This document shows positions 46,773-57,540 of a DNA stretch of 64,000 nt, in pieces. Source of the stretch: Cannabis sativa. Its lineage: Eukaryota > Streptophyta > Magnoliopsida > Rosales > Cannabaceae. Below the pieces are notes generated by a model. The model saw only the letters and a program-made list of their open reading frames with translations. It made no database searches and was not told the DNA's origin. A program made the position numbers and the translations under genes. Position 1 is the stretch's first letter. Each line of letters starts with the position of its first letter. The DNA is taken from NCBI RefSeq assembly GCF_029168945.1, contig NC_083605.1, positions 33,059,280 to 33,123,279 of the forward strand. The letters run 5' to 3'.

Positions 46773-47075
46773 TCATTGCGAAATAATAGGAGTGCGGGGT
46801 TTCTTTCCTACCCCCCTGAACTCGAAAGTCTCTCCATCTTCTGGTGTGAAAACAACTTTCTTTTGCTTGCGGTCAATTGATGCTCCATATTTGGTAAGAA
46901 AATCCATGCCCAAGATTACATCAAAATCAAATAAATCTAATACAATCGAGTCTACAAATAATTCTCTACCATCTATCACGACGGGTATACCCCTAAGCCA
47001 ACTTCTAGAGATTACAACCTCCCCGAGATGGTAACATGGTCCCAAATCCCACGGTAAATAATTCACTCGGTGCAT
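46773..47075 (-). pseudogene. Chromovirus aspartic protease
   Basis: A 100-codon open stretch with VDSIVLDLFDFDVILGMDFL and KYGASIDRKQKKVVF, the second half of the retropepsin-like domain of plant gypsy elements. The catalytic D(S/T)G part lies further upstream, near 47100-47140 (DSGATHSF-type text is disturbed by changes). Confidence 0.82.
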
Positions 47076-47128
47076 TTATATGATTTACAATTGTGCTAGC
47101 AATAAAGGAATGAGTTGCACCGGGGAAG

Positions 47129-48342
47129 TCAAACAAAAGCTTTACAAGTGGTGTTGGCCATAGGAATCGACACGATACAACGAAGGAGTGGCCTCGGCTT
47201 ACGCGAGTGATGGCAAAAACTGCGGTGGAACATACTTGTCATCTTTCTTGGGTTACGCTCTATTCCCGATCTGTCCCCACAGTGGGCAATTGCGTTTGAT
47301 GTGTCCTTCTTTTCCACATTTGTAGCATGCTTTTGCGCGACACTCGCCGAGATGACGTTTGGTACATTTAGGGCATTCGGAATGTTTCGCCCACTTCTTT
47401 GCCATTAAATCGTTGGTCGTTATCACTTTTGTACCTCTTGTCTTGACTTGGCTGCCCGGGCCCAGTCCTGTCCCCGTTTCTTGTGGTCATTAGAATTGGC
47501 TCCACCTTTCTTAGATTCTCTCTGGCGGCATTTTCCTTCCAAATTTTGTTTTCACTCGCTCTCGTAGTAAGAGCCATTTCGACAACTTGAGCATAAGCTG
47601 AATTGACCCCTTGACACAATTTCCACATCTCGAGCAACCATTGGTTTCAGGCCCTCCACAAATCGATGTGCTCGCACTCTGTCGATGAGTACCGGATACG
47701 GAGCGAATTTTGCCAATCTATCAAATTTTTGTGCATACTCGGTCACGGTAAGACTCCACTTGGACTAACCCGATAAATTCATCGACCTTTCTTGCTAGGC
47801 TTCTGAGTTATAATACTTCTCATTAAAGACCCTTTTGAAATCGTCCCGATTCATGGTATCTACATCCTTTGTTTGTTCCACCACCTCCCACAGGATACGA
47901 GCATCTTTCCTCGGCATGTAAGATGCACACTTCACTCGGTCATTCCCATCCACTCTTAGCATACTGCAAAATGCTTTCTATGCGACTTATCCACTCCTCG
48001 GCCCACTTAGGGTCTATGCCTCCCTCAAACTCGGGTGGGTGTTGTTTCCGAAATCTCTCTGCTAACAACTCATGTCTAGCCTGCGCAGCGGGATATACCA
48101 CGCTGCCATTTGGTGGGTCTCTATTTTACGCATCTGCCTTATTTGGGTAGGCCCCTTTCCGGTTGACGTCTCAGCTGACGAAGTTCTTCATCCTGCCTAT
48201 GAATGATTCCTTCCAGTGTGGCAATGCGCTCTTCCCATCCCTGTGGTGCTTGAGGTGGTTCATTAATCCCTCCATCATCTCGGCCTTGGCCTTGGCCTCG
48301 ACCTCGACCTCGACCCACTCTAACTGACCTTCTAGGAGGCAT
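47129..48342 (-). pseudogene. Chromovirus gag
   Basis: Starts at the ATG at 48342 (MPPRRSVRVGRGRGRGQ), the standard N-terminus of these GAGs. The capsid part appears in fragments: MTEYAQKFDRLAKFAPY and RFVEGLKP (47746-47552), then further basic text to 47368. A CCHC-like zinc knuckle (ECPK... KCYKCGKEGH-type codons) lies about 47290-47370. Several frameshifts occur. Confidence 0.85.
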
Positions 48343-48549
48343 TTCTAAACTCCTGAACCACACAAACCAATACACATCAAGATCATTTTGATCATCAATT
48401 TTACATGAAAATAATGTTACCCTCTCGCATGCAAAAATTTAAGGCAACTTAATTATAAGTAATAACCACTTACAGTACAGTGAGTCGAGCTCGTCTCATG
48501 GCGGTGAACTTTACATGTTAGGGCTAACCACATTCTTTAGGACCGTATT

Positions 48550-48561
48550 GCTCTGGTACCA
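48550..48561 (-). other. Primer binding site of the chromovirus
   Basis: On the minus strand TGGTACCAGAGC follows the LTR end after a few bases. It differs by one base from the initiator Met tRNA site TGGTATCAGAGC. Confidence 0.85.
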
Positions 48562-48564
48562 TAA

Positions 48565-50125
48565 TGTAACACCCCGATTTCCCGAGATGTCACATAGGAT
48601 AGTCCGTATAAAACAATTTAATAAGATAAAGACAATCAAATCTTGCTTTATTGAAAAATATCCAAGCATGAGATCTCATTGTTTAAAACAAAATACTTTT
48701 AGTACGTAAACTTAAATAAGAACTAGTTAAGTCAAAATAATAGTTCCAAAATGTTTAGCGATTAAAAACATTAAAAAGCAAAATACGTGCCGGCCCCTAA
48801 CATGCGGTCCACGCCTCGAGCTTTTCATTCTCACTGCTTAGCCTTACCCTTACCTGCACACAGAGTACCCGTGAGCTAACGCCCAGTAAGAAGAGCTATG
48901 TAGGACATAATCCTCCTAACTAGTTACTTGACATAATTTGCTCTTTTATATTAATCAACAGTAATTCACATTCCATAAATATATCCACAACGCATGTTGT
49001 TCTCACATGCACACATCAAGTCTCATACCGCACATTATACTCACATACGATAATCAACTATTCTCTCATGTTGATCAGACATGAGGTAACCTAACCTGCC
49101 TTGTGTTATTCTCACACTTGGCATCCAATAGGACAATTAATTACCATAAGTTGTACTCACCCATGATAATGTTATAACCTGCAAGTGTTATGCTCACACA
49201 ACTGGCAAGACCACAATATTATTCTCATGCTAATGATGCTCACAAAATATAAGGAAATCACAACACTATCAAATTAAATAACAAACCAACCCAAGTTGTA
49301 TGCATAACATACACCACATGTGTACGGATGTCCACTCTTCTTACCTCGATTGCTAAGACCACACTTGCTACCTCGAGCACCTCAACGAATTTCCTTGTTG
49401 AGAACAAGATCCTCCAGAAACCCCTGAACGGAGTGTCGCCGGAGTTCTCGTCGGTTTCGTCGCCGGTAAAGTGTAACTTTATCTCCGATGGCTCTTGAAG
49501 CGTCCTTTCGATTGGGGAAGCTCTCCACAATGCTCAGGACCTCAAAACGATCAAGAAAAGTGGTCCGAGAAGGCGGTCGGGGTTGTCTTCTTTGTTGGCG
49601 GTGTACGCGAGTCTTTAATGGAGTCCAAAATTTTGGATTTTCGTTTTGGACGTTAAAGCTTCGTTTTCTTACGTCAAAAACAATCCTTAGGGTCCCATGC
49701 ACTCAAATATAACCTCCCTTGACCCAAGAACAAGCTTAAACACGTTCGAATTCGAGTCCGTAACTAAGCCGCACCTTTGAAGCTTCAAAAATGGTGAATC
49801 TCAAAACGACGACTTCCGCCCCTTATACCACGTTAAAAAGCTTCCTTAGGTCGTATATAAGTGATCCCAAACCCCCACGTTCACCCAGGTTTCACTCCGC
49901 TTGAAGAAACGAAAGTTTTCGGTACCGTATACGCCGTATACGTGCTCTCTCTATCTCTCGTTGGTTCTCTGTTTTGGGTGAACGAAAATAGAGTTTAAAA
50001 CCTAATTTCTATCGTGTTTAAACCCAAGCAAAATATCGCATTGAACCGAAGTGGAGCGATTCCCATTCCACCAAAATAGGCGTTCGGTTCGGTTGAATCG
50101 TGTATACGTATCGCATATACTAACT

Positions 50126-50188
<63 letters not shown>

Positions 50189-50194
50189 CATACG

Positions 50195-50245
<51 letters not shown>

Positions 50246-50246
50246 T

Positions 50247-50280
<34 letters not shown>

Positions 50281-50468
50281 TACCCATATAACAATATCCA
50301 GACATATGTATCTATTAGGCATTATACACATGCCAATAAAATCAAATATTATATCATCATAAAAATAATCTCATACATATTTAAATCCATAAATATGTAA
50401 CATAAAAAAAAATACTCTCAGCTAAATAAAATTACAAAAATACCCTTTCGGAGTTAGCGGATATTGCA
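48565..50468 (-). repeat. 5' LTR of the nested chromovirus
   Basis: 1904 bp, collinear with the other LTR. Its (TAA)n part spans 50127-50280. It supplies the promoter for the leftward gag-pol. Confidence 0.93.
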
Positions 50469-50473
50469 GAAGA

Positions 50474-51437
50474 TCCTCCATCTGGTAATATCCCTTCCTC
50501 TATCTCTGGCTGTCCAACTTTTTACTATCGAGACAATGAGCGTGACTGGAATCTATATGCAACTCGTAAGTTTGAAAGTGAGAGGAATTATGATTTGCAT
50601 GCCCATCGTGTTTATGGTTTTGTAAAGTTCATTCAATTTCATCAATGGGAAAACACTCTTACTGGTTTCATTGGATTCATTGCTAACATTATTAAAGAGT
50701 TTTATGCTAATCTTACTGATGATTTCCTTGATGAGAACTCTAGACTGTATAGAAGAGTGTATGTTAGGGGTCACTGGTTCTCATTTTCTGAAAAGGACAT
50801 TGCTCAGGCTCTGCAATTGCCTGAGAATGTATCCAATGCTGTGATGTCCATGGATCGTGACTTGATGCACTCTGAACTCACTGGTGCTCGTTCAGAATTG
50901 AAACCAGGGGAGAGTCTTCGAATTACTCACCTCACTTTTGCTCATGCTTCCCTTATGCGGTTTGCACTAAGCAATTGGGTTCCAAATTCTAACAAGACCG
51001 TGGTGTCTCAAGAAGTGGCTACACTCCTATACCGCATCACTTCTGGAACTTCCATTGATCTAGCCTCTCATATTCTCAACCAGATAGTCTCCTTCCGAAG
51101 AGGTAAAAAGCCAACCTTCAAACTTGTATTTCCAAATCTAATTTATAAGGTTTTATCTTCTCAGAAGAATGTGGCCCAAGCACATGAAACACTTGAGCCT
51201 CCCATCACTGGCCCTACATTCCAACCCTCTGAATACTTTGATGGTGTGTTTCAAAAACGGCCGAAGGCTGGTGCTGCTGCTGCTTCTGCTGGTGCAAGTT
51301 CAGGCACTGCTGCTGCAGAACTCCTGGAAGTCAAGTCTGAACTTCAGAATGTGTACACTCGTCTTGAAGCAATGGCTGATGTCCAGCATGACATGTCCAG
51401 GCAACTGTCCACCTTGATTAAACTCTACAAAAATTAA
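50474..51437 (+). pseudogene. Third ORF of the SIRE-like element, 3' half
   Basis: The frame that was cut at 41858 resumes here and stays open to the stop at 51437, about 320 codons. It has a globular part with EFYANLTDDFL and RVYVRGHWFSFSEKDI followed by ALQLPENV, the pattern of the putative plant transposon protein domain (Pfam Transposase_32/PF20167 type), then an alanine-rich linker and a C-terminal amphipathic helix (LEVKSELQNVYTRLEAMADV) likely to form a coiled coil. No transmembrane segment is visible. The function in retrotransposons is unknown. Confidence 0.8.
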
Positions 51438-51513
51438 AGTGTTATAGTTTGTTTCTTTTTCATTAAACTTTGGTCTATTTTTGTTCTTTGTTTACTTTGG
51501 CACTCCGATAAAC

Positions 51514-51761
51514 AAAAAGGGGGAGAGATATTTATTTTTTTTTTGGTTTGTTGCCCAACTCTGGACCCTTTTTTCAGGGGGAGTTGTGGTTTGTTAGTAC
51601 TTGTGAACTTAATGTTTAAAGTTAGCATGTTCTTTGTTTTTATTGTGATATTCGATTGTGTTACTCAGGGGGAGTAGTATCTTTTGCTCTTGCTAACTTT
51701 GCATTGCAGGTACTTTATGGAAAAAATTATTTTGTTCATCTAAAGTGCCAAAGGGGGAGAT
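51514..51761 (+). other. Four polypurine tracts before the 3' LTR
   Basis: AAAAAGGGGGAGAGA (51515), CAGGGGGAG (51576), CAGGGGGAG (51666) and AAAGGGGGAGA (51750-51760) directly before the LTR. The last is the expected primer for plus-strand DNA synthesis. Several such tracts are a known trait of SIRE-type elements. Confidence 0.85.
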
Positions 51762-52881
51762 TGTAAAGTCCTTTTTTGGCAAGTTAGGTGACAAAATAAT
51801 TTTTCCTTTTTATGGTAAGATTGCTATGCATTCATTTTCGAAATCTTACCTCTTTTATTCGGTTATTAGTTGCCATTTTCCTTGTTTGGAAAGTTGCACT
51901 TTCAGCTGAACTTTCCTTTGTTGAAAACTTCTCAAAAGAGAAGGAATTCTCTTTTGGAAAGTTGTCTTTTTTAGGGAAACCTTATTTATTGCCTTTTCCT
52001 TATTGATTTCGATTGTATCTTGATACAATCAGAATATCTAATCTGTTTTTGGCAGGAATCAAGCATTGAAAGAAGATCGGACCCGATTTTAGTAAGTTTC
52101 CCGTTTCTGGGCAGATCTGCTTCGTCAGCAACCGAATCTGATGTAGCAGATCGTGTTTCTTTTGGAAAGTTTTTGTACAGCTGCTAATTCGAACTTGTGG
52201 TTGCCTCTTTGGTTTCTATGATCTATAAATAGAGCCTAGAGAGCAACCATTCGAATTACCTCTTCCATTATTCATTTTCTACATTTATCTTTTGAGAGAA
52301 GAGAGTCTTTCTTTGTTTTGTGAGAGCCTAGTTGTTCATCTAGGTTCTAGTTGTTCTATTTCTGTTCTTACTCTATCCTAGAGGTTGTGAAGAACTACTT
52401 GACTGAACAAGAGATTGGTCTTCGGGAGAAGACTTGATAAAGCCTTACTTCGGGAGGAAGTAAGCACTTGGTCTTCGGGAGAAGACTTGTTGAAGCCTTA
52501 CTTCGGGAGGAAGTAAGCACTCACACTTCAAAGACGAAGGGAGTTCGGGCTTGAAGGTGTTTCAAGAAGTCAGATTCATAAAGTGGATTACAAAGGATTG
52601 CGGCAATACTTTAGAGGGAGTCTAAACTTGTTTAAGTCAATTGTCTTTGTAATTTTGATACTTTATTAATTGATTTCATTCTCTGGGCGTGGTCCCGTGG
52701 ACTAGCAGTGTTCGTGAGAACACTGATACCACGTATAAATCTCTTGTGTCAAGTTATTTATTTTTCTGCCATTATTTTATATTCTGCCTGTTCAGTTTTG
52801 TTGTAGCAGAATTACTTTCTGCTGCTGCAAACGCTTACAGTTTTTATATTTTCATATATACAACTGACACACGGTTTTTCA
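51762..52881 (+). repeat. 3' LTR of the SIRE-like element
   Basis: 1120 bp, with a TATA box at 52224-52231 and two copies of the 53 bp hairpin repeat (52416-52521). It lacks the 10 bp TTTGCAAAAA present near the end of the 5' LTR. Confidence 0.96.
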
Positions 52882-52886
52882 TGATC

Positions 52887-53607
52887 GATCAACAACATTT
52901 TAAGTTCGAATATTTTAGAAATTAGTCAGAAAATTTAGAATCGATAGTTTAGTCCAAAATAATGTCATATTTTTGCTAAGATATATTAATTTATTTTTTC
53001 TCTTTCAAATTTTATATGTTACCCTTTATTGTTTTTGTTACATTTTATCAAATTTTAATATGGTTCTTTACTTATGTTTTTTTTTTTTTTTTAATTTCTT
53101 TCTAAAGATCATATATATTGTAAATAAATATATATTAATGTACTATGTAGTTAGATCAATATAGAGAATCGTGAAGATCAATATACATATCATTCTTTTA
53201 CATTAGTGAGGATATCATATTTGGTCCCAAAAAAATAGAAAAAAAAGCAACTTATTTACATCAATTTTTTTTAGCAAAAAAAACGTATTTACATCAATTT
53301 TGGTAATATAAAAAAAATCATGTACATTAATTTTGTAACAATGAAAATTATTTGCATTTTTTTTAATATTTATTATTATTGTAATATTAATAACAATCTG
53401 TTTATCTATACATATATATTTTATATTTTATATGTATATGTATATCATATAAATATATATAAAGTGATTTAAAATTTTGTTTATATTTCAATTTATTTTT
53501 ATTATTATGTGAGAGTCTTACATTTTTATTGCATGAAAAAAAATTATCATTAACTATCTATTAATGGATCAATGGATTCTTTTTATTTTTATAACTCTCA
53601 CCACCAC

Positions 53608-53647
<40 letters not shown>

Positions 53648-53880
53648 ATTATTATTATTATTATTATACCATTATTGATTTTTATAATATATCATTTGTC
53701 AATGTATTTACTTATTATTATAGTATGCAGTAATATCATATTATTCTAAAATAATTCATATAGTAATCAAACAACAATGATCTTATTTTTATGTTACTGT
53801 ACACTTTTATGAATTTAATTTATTTATTTTTCTTAATAAATACATATAATATGATTTACATTATTTTACAAGTAAATCCT
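52887..53880. other. AT-rich intergenic DNA
   Basis: No gene found. It has T-runs and an (ATT)n microsatellite at 53609-53669 with one interruption. Confidence 0.6.
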
Positions 53881-53883
53881 TTA

Positions 53884-54296
53884 GGGTGTGTTTGGAAGTA
53901 ACTGTGTAATTACTAGGTAAGGTAATTACTAGGATAGTAATTACACAGTTTAGTAATTACACTATATTTTAAAATGCAAGGTGTGTTTGGATATGAGGTG
54001 GTAATTACATATGAATTCCTAATATCTTGTTTGGTAAAATAGTTAGTAATTACATAAGAAAATAATATTTTTTAATAGCTAATGTTTAATATGGAAAGTT
54101 TTTAGTAATTACACAGTGTAATTACATTCAATTCTCATGGGGGGCCATGAGAATTGGAGAGTGTAATTGGAACCCCTCAATTACTTCCAATTACACAGTT
54201 ACAGTGTAATTACATGGTCAGACAAACATGCCAAATTGTGTAATTACCTCCAATTACACACAAATTCAATTACATTGTGGCTTTCCAAACGCACCC
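53884..54296. mobile_element. Tourist-like (PIF/Harbinger) MITE, 413 bp
   Basis: Terminal inverted repeats GGGTGTGTTTGGAAG and the complement of GGGTGCGTTTGGAAAG, with TTA duplicated at both ends (53881-53883, 54297-54299), the 3 bp target of PIF/Harbinger elements. The inside is full of GTAATTAC/GTGTAATTAC words in both directions, so the whole can fold on itself. There is no coding capacity. Confidence 0.88.
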
Positions 54297-54299
54297 TTA

Positions 54300-54813
54300 G
54301 TTTCATTTTTTGGCAACATATATGTTATATATAGTAGTTAGATATAGATTAATTTAAAAATTGTACATATACATACATTAATTTACAAGCTATAAATTAC
54401 ATAGGATTAGAAGCTATTTATCCATTTACTTATATCAATATTTAATTGTATATATAATCCAAAAATTAAACAAGGTGATGTGGTAGATTATATGATTTGT
54501 TTTGGTTAATTTTTTTCACTCAATTTTTCTAATTTAATTAGATTTTTATTCAATTTTTGTAGAAAAAAATCGTAATAATCGCTCACTATCATAAATTATC
54601 ATAAGTCATTTATAATATATATTTAGATATAATAAATATTTAATAAAAACCCAATATTTAATGTACGAACCTTTTATATTCATCATCATATCATAATTTA
54701 TTAACACATAAATATATTTAATAGATAAATTTGTATTCTCTATGTACCTCCGTTATTTTTTTTTTTAGTGAAGCAATCAAATTGTAACAAATTATTAACA
54801 GTTAACTAATATT
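54300..54813. other. AT-rich intergenic DNA, nothing recognised
   Basis: No ORF, repeat family or RNA gene could be identified. Confidence 0.55.
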
Positions 54814-54830
54814 AAATATAGTAATAATGG

Positions 54831-55130
54831 GGAGGTGTATTTCAACAAGTTAGCTTTGGTGACGACTATCACCAATGGGGAGGTGTATTTCAACAAGTTA
54901 GGAGCGTTGTTTGAAGATGTTATAGCTTTATTGTCTAAATTTCCGGGGGCAGTTTTGTCCCATGTGGCCCGCTCTGAGAATTTAGCGGCCCATGGCTTGG
55001 CAAAGCATGTTCTGCGGTTAGACGATGAGCTATCCTGGTTCGAGGAGGTTCCGGGCGGTGGCGGACGTGGGCGTCGTAAATTCATGAGTGATTTTAATCA
55101 CTTTGTCAAAAAAAAAAAAAAAAAAAAAAA
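54831..55130 (+). mobile_element. 5'-truncated LINE copy with poly(A) and 17 bp duplication
   Basis: A 300 bp insertion: the end of an L1-type ORF2 with the RNase H-like tail (VLSHVARSENLAAHGLAKHVL, then DELSWFEEVP), a stop, and a pure A-run (about 55107-55133). The 17 bp AAATATAGTAATAATGG flanks it (54814-54830, 55131-55147). The 5' end has a 48 bp direct duplication: AATGGGGAGGTGTATTTC starts at 54826 and 54874. It is one of the clearest recent LINE insertions here. Confidence 0.88.
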
Positions 55131-55147
55131 AAATATAGTAATAATGG

Positions 55148-55464
55148 TATACCCAACTAAAATGAAAGCTTCTAATTCTTTATTAGTTAGATTTTTATTT
55201 ATAAAGCAATAGCACTATTCTATTTCTATTTCTTTTATATGACCTCTTTCACTTTATTTTTCAAATTGCTTTGAAAAACATGTGTATATATATATATATC
55301 AGTATTTCTTATACTTATTTATGCTATTTTAGATTATGATCATTCATAAAAAAATACTTTAATTTATAGATTAGGTATAATATATAAATTTCCTGTAACA
55401 AAATTTATGTATTATTAACAATTAAATACAAACTTCTTTTATTGATATAAGTACAAGTTTATAA
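55148..55464. other. AT-rich intergenic DNA, nothing recognised
   Basis: A TA run lies at 55286-55299. There is no gene. Confidence 0.5.
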
Positions 55465-55984
55465 TCTATATATAGGTGTATTTTTTACACAAGCATAGTT
55501 ATTCGAGCAAAAACAATTATTCTACTTCAATAACATTTTTTGAACACTCTACTTCAATAATATTGATTTAGAATAATAATATTAAATTGTTTTTGTATTT
55601 GTTTCTTTTTACTGAAGGAAAAAAAGTAAATAATCTTTTAAATAAAAATAATAATAAAAAAAAAACTATACTATCATTTACAAACTTATTTTTATTAAAC
55701 TTAAAAAATTGTTATCTTTTTTAATTATTTAATTATAAAAACACATAAAATTTATCTGTTCATTCTACTATTTTTAATATTTGTCATAAAATGACCATTC
55801 TTTAACATATTTTAAAAATAATAAATTATTTATGTTTCTAACTTCAAAATTATTACTTTGTTTGTAATATACAATTATAAATATTTTATATTCAATTATA
55901 TCACTTAATCAGCATAAAAAAATCAAAATATAAAAAATTATAAAAATTAGACAACACCGCGCAAAACGCGGTTTAGTTCTCTAG
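55465..55984 (+). mobile_element. Short non-autonomous Helitron
   Basis: The 3' end is typical: hairpin ACCGCG/CGCGGT with loop CAAAA (55956-55972), then 8 bases, then CTAG (55981-55984) followed by T. A plausible 5' end is TCTATATATAGGTG at 55465, preceded by A, which would fit insertion between A and T. No Rep/helicase sequence is present. The 3' end is convincing and the 5' end is a guess. Confidence 0.6.
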
Positions 55985-57540
55985 TTCTAAATTATAAAAG
56001 AATGAAAAAAAACTGAAATGCAAAATCTATTATACTAATCTAGAGAAAATTAACCAATAGTCAACATTCATTTAAAATTATTTAATTCTCCTCGATTAAA
56101 TGTTGATTTGAAATATTAATAGCATTGACCCTGTTAATTAAACATTAAAATACTTTTGAAAAAGCCCCTTCTTCTCTGAATCATGCAGAAAATAATACCT
56201 TTTATGTGATGCATTAAAAGGTTTATCAAAAAAAAAAAAAAGAATAATACATATACAAATAAAAATTTGTTAATTTTTTTTTAAAAGAATATAAATAGTC
56301 TTTGGTGTAGTAACTTGCAATCATTTATCAAATTAAAAGGCCACAAATTTATTGGAGAGAAAATGAATATAGTATTATTTTATTATTATTATTATTAAAA
56401 AACTCACATGACTAAGCTTTTGGAAACGTGGAAATAATACTTTATTAGAATACAAATATAAAGTTTTAATTTTCATTTAGAATAAAATGACCAAAGTGTC
56501 CCTGTGAACCAATCATATTAGGAATAGGAACCACTGAACAAGACATTTGCCAACTGGCCGCAGTTATTTTCTTTGTCAGAGCTGGCATTAACATGTTGTT
56601 CCTCCTTTTTCGATTTTTTTTTTTTTGCTGAGCTTTCCAGTTTCAAGACAACGAACCATTTTTCTTTCATTATTATTAATTTAACATTTTATATAATATA
56701 TATACTATATATGTCATATCAAGATAAAAAGTGACCAAAATCCTATCATAGTGTCAAAGTGTTAATATGACATCTAAATTCATCTGGGCTTTACTCCAAA
56801 TACTGAAAAGAATACAGGTTAAATCAAACTCTGCATGTGAAAGTTGATTTTGGTTTTTTCCATAATTACCTATGATTTTCCCATATGAAAAAAATATATA
56901 TATCTTTATTTGTTTATACAAATATATACGGGTGTATAAAAAAAGCCAGTCATTTTTTCTTTGTTGACTCTTCACGTAACTAAATTTTTCAATTATCTTT
57001 CTATTTATATATTTATTCTCTTCACTCACCTTCTTCGCTGGCCATTCATTCATTTTCTTTCCTTTTCCTTTTCCTTTTCCTTTTCTTCTCTCTCTCATTT
57101 TCTCTCCAAAGGGTCAGTGAATCCATAAACAGATCTCATCTCATCTCTCCCTTTCTCTCACTCTCATTTTCTTTTCTGGTTTATTTCATCATACTATTGA
57201 GTTCAAAACACCTTGCTTTGATTGAGAGGTATCACCTAATATACCAAAAAAAGCCTTAAACTTTTTTAGTTTTTTTTATTTTATTATCCCTGAAATTAAG
57301 ACAATTAAGTCAAACATCTGGGTTTTCTTTGATTCCTTTTTCTACATATATTATGACTATTTCAAAAACCATTTCTCACAACTCTATAATTCTTTCTTGT
57401 CTTCTGGGTTTCCTCAAGTCTAAGGGAAGAACATAAAATCTTGCAACTTTTTCTTTCTTTTACTATTTTTCTTTTCACCTCATATATACATATACATATT
57501 CATACATACATATGTGTTAATAGAGTCTGTGAAGATAAGG
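55985..57540 (+). promoter_or_regulatory. Upstream region and 5' UTR of the BAG gene
   Basis: No other gene is present. A TATA-like CTATTTATATATTTATTC at 57000-57017 is followed by a CT-rich leader (TTTCCTTTTCC repeats, 57056-57100). A donor-like GAGAG|GTATCACC at 57226 and later pyrimidine-rich sequence would allow a leader intron, but this cannot be decided here. Upstream there are an A-run (56227-56239) and AT-rich DNA. Confidence 0.5.

Larger units (their letters stand above)
41859..50468 (-). mobile_element. Ty3/gypsy chromovirus (Tekay-like), nested
   Basis: LTRs 41859-43759 and 48565-50468 with GAAGA on both sides (41854-41858, 50469-50473). Minus orientation: primer site (complement of GCTCTGGTACCA, 48550-48561) beside the right LTR and polypurine tract (complement of TCCCCCTCTAAAAG) beside the left LTR at 43763-43776. 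Gene order gag-protease-RT-RNase H-integrase plus a C-terminal chromodomain defines a chromovirus. The frame is broken at least eight times, so no polyprotein can be made from this copy as written. It is younger than the copia element it split. Confidence 0.95.
33917..52881 (+). mobile_element. SIRE-like Ty1/copia retrotransposon with third ORF
   Basis: LTRs at 33917-35152 and 51762-52881 are bounded by the 5 bp duplication TGATC (33912-33916 and 52882-52886). Order: LTR, primer site TGGTATCAGAGC, gag-protease-integrase, RT-RNase H, a noncoding spacer, a third ORF, several polypurine tracts, LTR. Integrase before RT makes it copia. The long spacer, extra 3' ORF and multiple GGGGGAG tracts are as in the SIRE/Maximus lineage. 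Without the nested gypsy element it is about 10.3 kb. About ten substitutions separate the LTRs over 1.1 kb, so it is young. Pol is frameshifted and the third ORF is interrupted. Confidence 0.95.

Noticed and set aside
57514..57540. Earlier start for the BAG protein at 57514.
   Set aside because: It is a GTG codon. The first in-frame ATG is 57541, and the family's N-terminal motif is downstream of it.
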